Of a stretch of DNA of 8,988 nucleotides, positions 6,214 through 8,988 are shown piece after piece. The stretch comes from Chloroflexota bacterium. GTDB lineage: Bacteria > Chloroflexota > Limnocylindria > QHBO01. Position numbers and translations under genes: made by a program. The DNA lies in the NCBI GenBank assembly GCA_031177555.1, contig JAPSGM010000061.1, positions 1 to 8,988 of the forward strand, written 5' to 3'. Below the pieces are notes generated by a model that saw only the letters and a list, made by a program, of their open reading frames with translations, did no database searches and had not been told where the DNA came from. Numbering within the stretch: the first letter of the stretch is position 1; every line of letters begins with the position of its first letter.

Positions 6214-6699
6214 ATGGCGCTGCGATCGATGGGTTCCTCCGGTCGGCGGCCCGTGCTCGACGACCTGGACAAGGCCATCATCAAGGCGCTGCAGCTGGAC
6301 GGCCGGCGGCCCTACGCCCAGATCGGGCGGGAGCTGAAGGTCCCGGAGGCGACCGTTCGGCAGCGCGCCGAGCGCCTGATCACCCGTGGCGTGGTGCAGG
6401 TGGTCGGCGTCACCGACCCGCTGGCCATGGGCTTCGGGCAACCCGCCTTCATCGGCCTGCACGTGGACGCCGCGAAGATAGAGGCGGTGGCCGATGCCGT
6501 CGCCGCCCTGGACGAGGTGACCTACGTCGTCATCACGGCCGGGCGCTTCGACATGATCTGCGAGGTGGTGTGCGAGGACAACGAGCACCTGCTCCGCGTC
6601 CTGTCGGAGGACCTGGCCCGGATCGATGGCATCAGCGGCACCGAGACCATGGTCGAGCTGCGCTTCGTCAAGGAGAGCTACCGGTGGGGGACGAGGTAG
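6214..6699 (+). CDS. Lrp/AsnC-family transcriptional regulator
   Basis: This is a 161-residue one-component regulator of a size usual for the family. After a short N-terminal tail, residues about 14-60 form the AsnC-type winged helix-turn-helix: LDDLDKAIIKALQLDGRRPY, then AQIGRELKVPEATVRQRAERL as recognition segment. Residues about 80-150 are the RAM/AsnC ligand-binding domain, with an ITAGRFDMICEVVC strand-turn-strand that matches the usual TGxYD region of the effector/dimer interface. The ATG at 6214 is chosen because a -35/-10 pair puts transcription start on it. The in-frame ATG at 6229 has no ribosome site either. The stop is followed after ten bases by a class-III aminotransferase gene. 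This suggests the protein senses an amino acid or keto acid and controls that enzyme, and probably itself through the dyad at 6145-6174. The actual effector cannot be read from the sequence. Confidence 0.9.
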   Translation: MALRSMGSSGRRPVLDDLDKAIIKALQLDGRRPYAQIGRELKVPEATVRQRAERLITRGVVQVVGVTDPLAMGFGQPAFIGLHVDAAKIEAVADAVAALDEVTYVVITAGRFDMICEVVCEDNEHLLRVLSEDLARIDGISGTETMVELRFVKESYRWGTR

Positions 6700-6703
6700 G
6701 AGG
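6699..6703 (+). promoter_or_regulatory. Ribosome binding site deciding the aminotransferase start
   Basis: GGAGG overlaps the last base of the regulator stop codon and lies six bases before GTG 6710. An ATG at 6705 is only one base away, out of frame, and meets TGA after two codons (ATGGCGTGA). GTG 6710 is therefore the likely start. Confidence 0.75.
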
Positions 6704-6709
6704 CATGGC

Positions 6710-8143
6710 GTGACCGTCGTCCAGCGTCGCGAGCTCGACCGCGACCGCATCCGCGAGATCGGGAAGCGAGAGGAGGCAGGGTACCGCGCCCGGTCGCGCA
6801 GAAGCGCCGAGCTGCACGCGCGGGCCAGGGAGGCGCTGCCCCTTGGGGTCGCCAGCTCGTTCCAGACCTACGATCCGTATCCCCTGTTCATGACCGATGC
6901 CCGCGGGTCGCGCATCTGGGACGCCGACGGCAACGAGTACATTGACTTCGACATGGCCTTCGGGGTGCTGGCCGCCGGCCACTCGCACCCGCTGCTGGCC
7001 GAGGCGCTGCAGCAGCGCGTCGCCAACGGTACCTGCTACACGTTCCCGACCGAGGACGGCATCGCCCTGGCCGAGGAGATCAAGGCCCGCTTCACTGCCG
7101 ACCTCGTGCGCTTCTGCAACTCCGGCACGGAAGCCACCATGGACGCCCTGCGCGTGGCGCGCGGCTTCACCGCGCGCGAGAAGGTCATCAAGTTCGAGGG
7201 CGGCTACCACGGGCACCATGACGACCTGCTGATCAGCATCCAGCCGCCGCGCGAGGCGATGGGACCGGTCGAGCAGCCGGCCAGCGTGCCGGCCACCGCC
7301 GGCATGCCGCGCAGCCGGCTGGCCGAGACGGTGGTGGCGCCGTTCAACGAGCCGGACATCCTGGCCGGCATCCTGGAGGCGAACCGCGGCGAGATCGCGG
7401 CCATCATTGTCGAGCCGGTGCAGTTCAACATCGGCGTGGTGCCGCCCACGCCCGGCTTCCTGGAGCGATTGCGCGAGCTGGCCGATGAGCACGGCGCCGT
7501 CCTCATCTTCGACGAGGTGAAGACCGGCGTGGTGCTCGCCCACGGCGGCGCGACCGAGTACTTCGGGGTGCAGCCCGACATGGTCTGCCTGGCCAAGAGC
7601 ATCGGCGGCGGCATTCCCATCGGCGCCTTCGCCGGCCGGGAGGAGGTCATGCGTGCCATCGAGGCGGTACCACAGCGCGACGCGCCGGGGGTCGGCATCG
7701 AGCAGTCGTCGCTGGCCGGCGGCGCGACCCGCGTGGCCCACCTGGGCACGTTCAACGGCAACCCGCTGTCGATGACGGCCGGGCTGGTGACGCTGACCCG
7801 GATCCTGACCCGCGACGCGTACCCGAAGCTCAACGCCCTCGCGGATCGGCTCACCGCCGGCTGCCAGGAGGTGATCGACGAGTTCGAGCTGCCGGCGTAC
7901 GCGATCAACGTGGGACCCAAGGGGGCGGTGATGTTCACGCCGGCGCGCGTGACGAACTACCGCGACTTCATCGGCCTGGACGGTGAGCTCTGGGAGGCGA
8001 GCTTCTTCTACCTCGCCAACCGGGGCGTCCTGCTGCCACCCGGCGCCGACGACCAGTGGACGCTGTCGGTGCAGCACACCGACGACGAGATCGAGCGCCA
8101 CGTCGCCGTGTTCCGGGACTTCGTCAGCGAGGTGGCCGGCTAA
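6710..8143 (+). CDS. Class-III PLP-dependent aminotransferase, HemL-like (glutamate-1-semialdehyde aminomutase relative)
   Basis: From GTG 6710 this is a 477-residue fold-type I PLP enzyme of aminotransferase class III. Key sites are visible: SGTEAT (138-143) binds the PLP phosphate, YHGH (166-169) carries the ring-stacking Tyr, and the acid-base partner is Asp268 in FDEVKTG. Lys296 in LAKSIGGG forms the Schiff base, and Thr347 lies in GTFNGNP. The overall pattern, including KFEGGYHGHHDDLL, is closest to HemL. However, true HemL usually reads DEVMTG and has GTLSGNP, while this protein has DEVKTG and GTFNGNP. It also has an extra basic, charged N-terminal helix of about 40 residues. I therefore regard it as a HemL paralogue, perhaps a beta- or omega-amino-acid transaminase; the entry PYPLFM...IWDADGNEY recalls aromatic beta-amino-acid aminotransferases. 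No heme genes are nearby. Co-transcription with an Lrp-type regulator ten bases upstream supports a role in amino-acid metabolism. The substrate is unknown. Confidence 0.85.
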   Translation: MTVVQRRELDRDRIREIGKREEAGYRARSRRSAELHARAREALPLGVASSFQTYDPYPLFMTDARGSRIWDADGNEYIDFDMAFGVLAAGHSHPLLAEALQQRVANGTCYTFPTEDGIALAEEIKARFTADLVRFCNSGTEATMDALRVARGFTAREKVIKFEGGYHGHHDDLLISIQPPREAMGPVEQPASVPATAGMPRSRLAETVVAPFNEPDILAGILEANRGEIAAIIVEPVQFNIGVVPPTPGFLERLRELADEHGAVLIFDEVKTGVVLAHGGATEYFGVQPDMVCLAKSIGGGIPIGAFAGREEVMRAIEAVPQRDAPGVGIEQSSLAGGATRVAHLGTFNGNPLSMTAGLVTLTRILTRDAYPKLNALADRLTAGCQEVIDEFELPAYAINVGPKGAVMFTPARVTNYRDFIGLDGELWEASFFYLANRGVLLPPGADDQWTLSVQHTDDEIERHVAVFRDFVSEVAG

Positions 8144-8202
8144 CTGCAGGGCTGGGACGGTGCGTGCCGCCGGGCGTATGGCATCCGCCGGGCAGGAGCG
8201 CT

Positions 8203-8208
8203 GGGAGG
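8203..8208 (+). promoter_or_regulatory. Ribosome binding site of the DUF2231-Rieske gene
   Basis: GGGAGG lies five bases before ATG 8214 and fixes that start. The 70-base gap behind the aminotransferase shows no clear promoter. It holds two copies of CCGCCGGGC (8167-8175 and 8185-8193) of unknown meaning, so read-through from the upstream operon is possible. Confidence 0.7.
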
Positions 8209-8213
8209 TTGGA

Positions 8214-8988
8214 ATGCTGGAGCGAACCGCGCGACCGCTGGCGGGCCTCTGGAACGGCATCGCCTCGGTGATGGACGCGATCTACCGCGGACTGGGCACG
8301 CCGGGACGCTACCTGCAGGACTTCCTCAACGGGGTCTGGCTCGGCCACTCGCTGCACGCGGTGCTGGTCGACGTGGTGGTGGGAGGCGCCACGGCCGCCC
8401 TGCTGCTGGACGTGCTGCGCGTCGTCTTCGGTGTGGACGGCATGGAGATCGGTGCCACCTGGATCACCGGACTCGTGCTGCTCTCGGCGCTGGGCGCGTT
8501 CATCAGTGGGCTCACCGACTTCAAGGACACCGCGCTTGGTGACGAGCGCAACCTCGCCGGCCTGCACGGGGTCATCAACATCGTCGGCACGGTCTTCCTG
8601 GCGATCTCATTCTTCGCCCGCCTGGGCGGCGGCCACGACGCCGGCTTCTGGATGCTGCTCGTCGCCTACCTGGTCCTGAGCGTGGGCGCCTTCATCGGCG
8701 GGCACGTCGTCTTCAAGCACGGCGTGATGATCAACCACAACGACTTCCCGCGGGCCAAGCGCGCGAAGGAGTTCACCGCGGTCCTGCCGGCGGCCGAGCT
8801 GCCCGACGGCCAGCCGACCGGGGCCATGCTGGGCGCCACGGCCCTGGTCCTGGTGCGGCGAGGCGACGTCGTCCACGCCCTGAGGGAGACCTGCGGGCAC
8901 GCCGGCGGGCCGCTGTCGCAGGGCGAGCTGCGCGGCGACGTGCTCGTCTGCCCCTGGCACTACTCGCACTTCCGGCTGAGCGACGGCT
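8214..8988 (+). CDS. DUF2231 membrane domain fused to a Rieske [2Fe-2S] domain, 3'-truncated by the window edge
   Basis: The frame stays open to the window end, giving 258 residues plus one base. Residues about 40-170 are a four-helix DUF2231 domain (helices about 46-70, 83-100, 114-136, 145-166). It shows the family-like LGHSLHAVLVD (43-53) and AGLHGVIN (115-122) histidine motifs. Residues from about 187 form a Rieske domain: Cys227-x-His229 in CGHAGGPL and Cys246-x2-His249 in CPWHYSHF bind a [2Fe-2S] cluster. No extra disulfide cysteines are visible, so it resembles Rieske-type ferredoxins rather than the cytochrome bc1 protein. Basic residues in the N-terminus and in the stretch after helix 4 suggest that both ends, including the Rieske domain, are cytoplasmic. 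The start is set by GGGAGG at 8203. Only the last part of the Rieske domain should be missing. Its redox partner is unknown. The EtfD-like gene upstream is another membrane redox protein, but a link is speculative. Confidence 0.88.
   Translation, partial: MLERTARPLAGLWNGIASVMDAIYRGLGTPGRYLQDFLNGVWLGHSLHAVLVDVVVGGATAALLLDVLRVVFGVDGMEIGATWITGLVLLSALGAFISGLTDFKDTALGDERNLAGLHGVINIVGTVFLAISFFARLGGGHDAGFWMLLVAYLVLSVGAFIGGHVVFKHGVMINHNDFPRAKRAKEFTAVLPAAELPDGQPTGAMLGATALVLVRRGDVVHALRETCGHAGGPLSQGELRGDVLVCPWHYSHFRLSDG

Noticed and set aside
6626..6709. Upstream extension of the aminotransferase to ATG 6626
   Set aside because: It would overlap the regulator by 74 bases and add a Ser/Arg/Gly-rich tail that is simply the regulator's other frame. 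GTG 6710 has a GGAGG six bases upstream.
6710..8143. Assignment as hemL, glutamate-1-semialdehyde aminomutase of heme synthesis
   Set aside because: The active-site blocks DEVKTG and GTFNGNP differ from the usual HemL forms, there is no heme gene nearby, and it pairs with an Lrp regulator. I keep it only as HemL-like.
8144..8213. Separate promoter for the DUF2231-Rieske gene (GTATGGCAT near 8177)
   Set aside because: No -35 at proper spacing is seen and the match to a -10 is weak. The gene has a good Shine-Dalgarno and may be read from upstream.
6668..8260. 530-codon open frame on the minus strand opposite the aminotransferase
   Set aside because: It is a shadow of the aminotransferase coding frame, with composition typical of antisense GC-rich DNA and no recognisable domain.

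Overview
This is a high-GC bacterial window (roughly 70 % G+C by eye). It carries seven protein-coding genes, all on the + strand. The first gene lacks its 5' end and the last lacks its 3' end. There are no RNA genes, mobile elements, CRISPR arrays or phage genes. Gene density is high, and the longest gene-free stretch (about 190 bases, before the secreted protein) is under 300 bases. The GC bias, a fused MoaC-MoaB, an EtfD/FadF-type membrane Fe-S protein, a DUF2231-Rieske fusion and at least one convincing leaderless-type promoter suggest an actinobacterium or an uncultured Chloroflexota lineage. That placement is an inference; no marker gene settles it.

Region 1 (1-1777) is the end of a molybdenum-cofactor operon. 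The C-terminal two thirds of moeA overlap by four bases (ATGA) with a gene that fuses MoaC (cyclic pyranopterin monophosphate synthase) to a MoaB/Mog domain (molybdopterin adenylyltransferase type). Together they supply an early step, the adenylylation step and the molybdate-insertion step of cofactor assembly. No molybdoenzyme lies in the window.

Region 2 (1778-3906) holds one secreted protein with at least five Asp-box (BNR) motifs, so probably a sialidase-fold beta-propeller, of unknown substrate. It has its own upstream gap with a weak promoter candidate and a 13-base direct repeat. A 15-bp GC-rich hairpin terminator closes it off.

Region 3 (3939-6134) encodes a 731-residue membrane protein of the FadF/EtfD type. 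It has a NarI-like heme-b membrane part, two [4Fe-4S] motifs and two CCG cysteine-rich domains. It most likely passes electrons from reduced electron-transfer flavoprotein to the quinone pool.

Region 4 (6135-8143) is a two-gene operon: an Lrp/AsnC-family regulator and a class-III PLP aminotransferase related to HemL. A well-placed -35/-10 pair puts the predicted transcription start on the ATG of the regulator. A 30-bp dyad, whose outer arms and inner palindrome share the same centre, sits just upstream of the -35. It is a good candidate for the regulator's own operator. The pair looks like an amino-acid-responsive catabolic or transamination unit of unknown substrate.

Region 5 (8214-end) is a four-helix DUF2231 membrane domain fused to a Rieske [2Fe-2S] domain, cut by the window edge.

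Nothing here amounts to a clearly new defence, mobile or RNA system. The points most worth following are the regulator/aminotransferase unit with its dyad, the orphan EtfD-like protein and the DUF2231-Rieske fusion.
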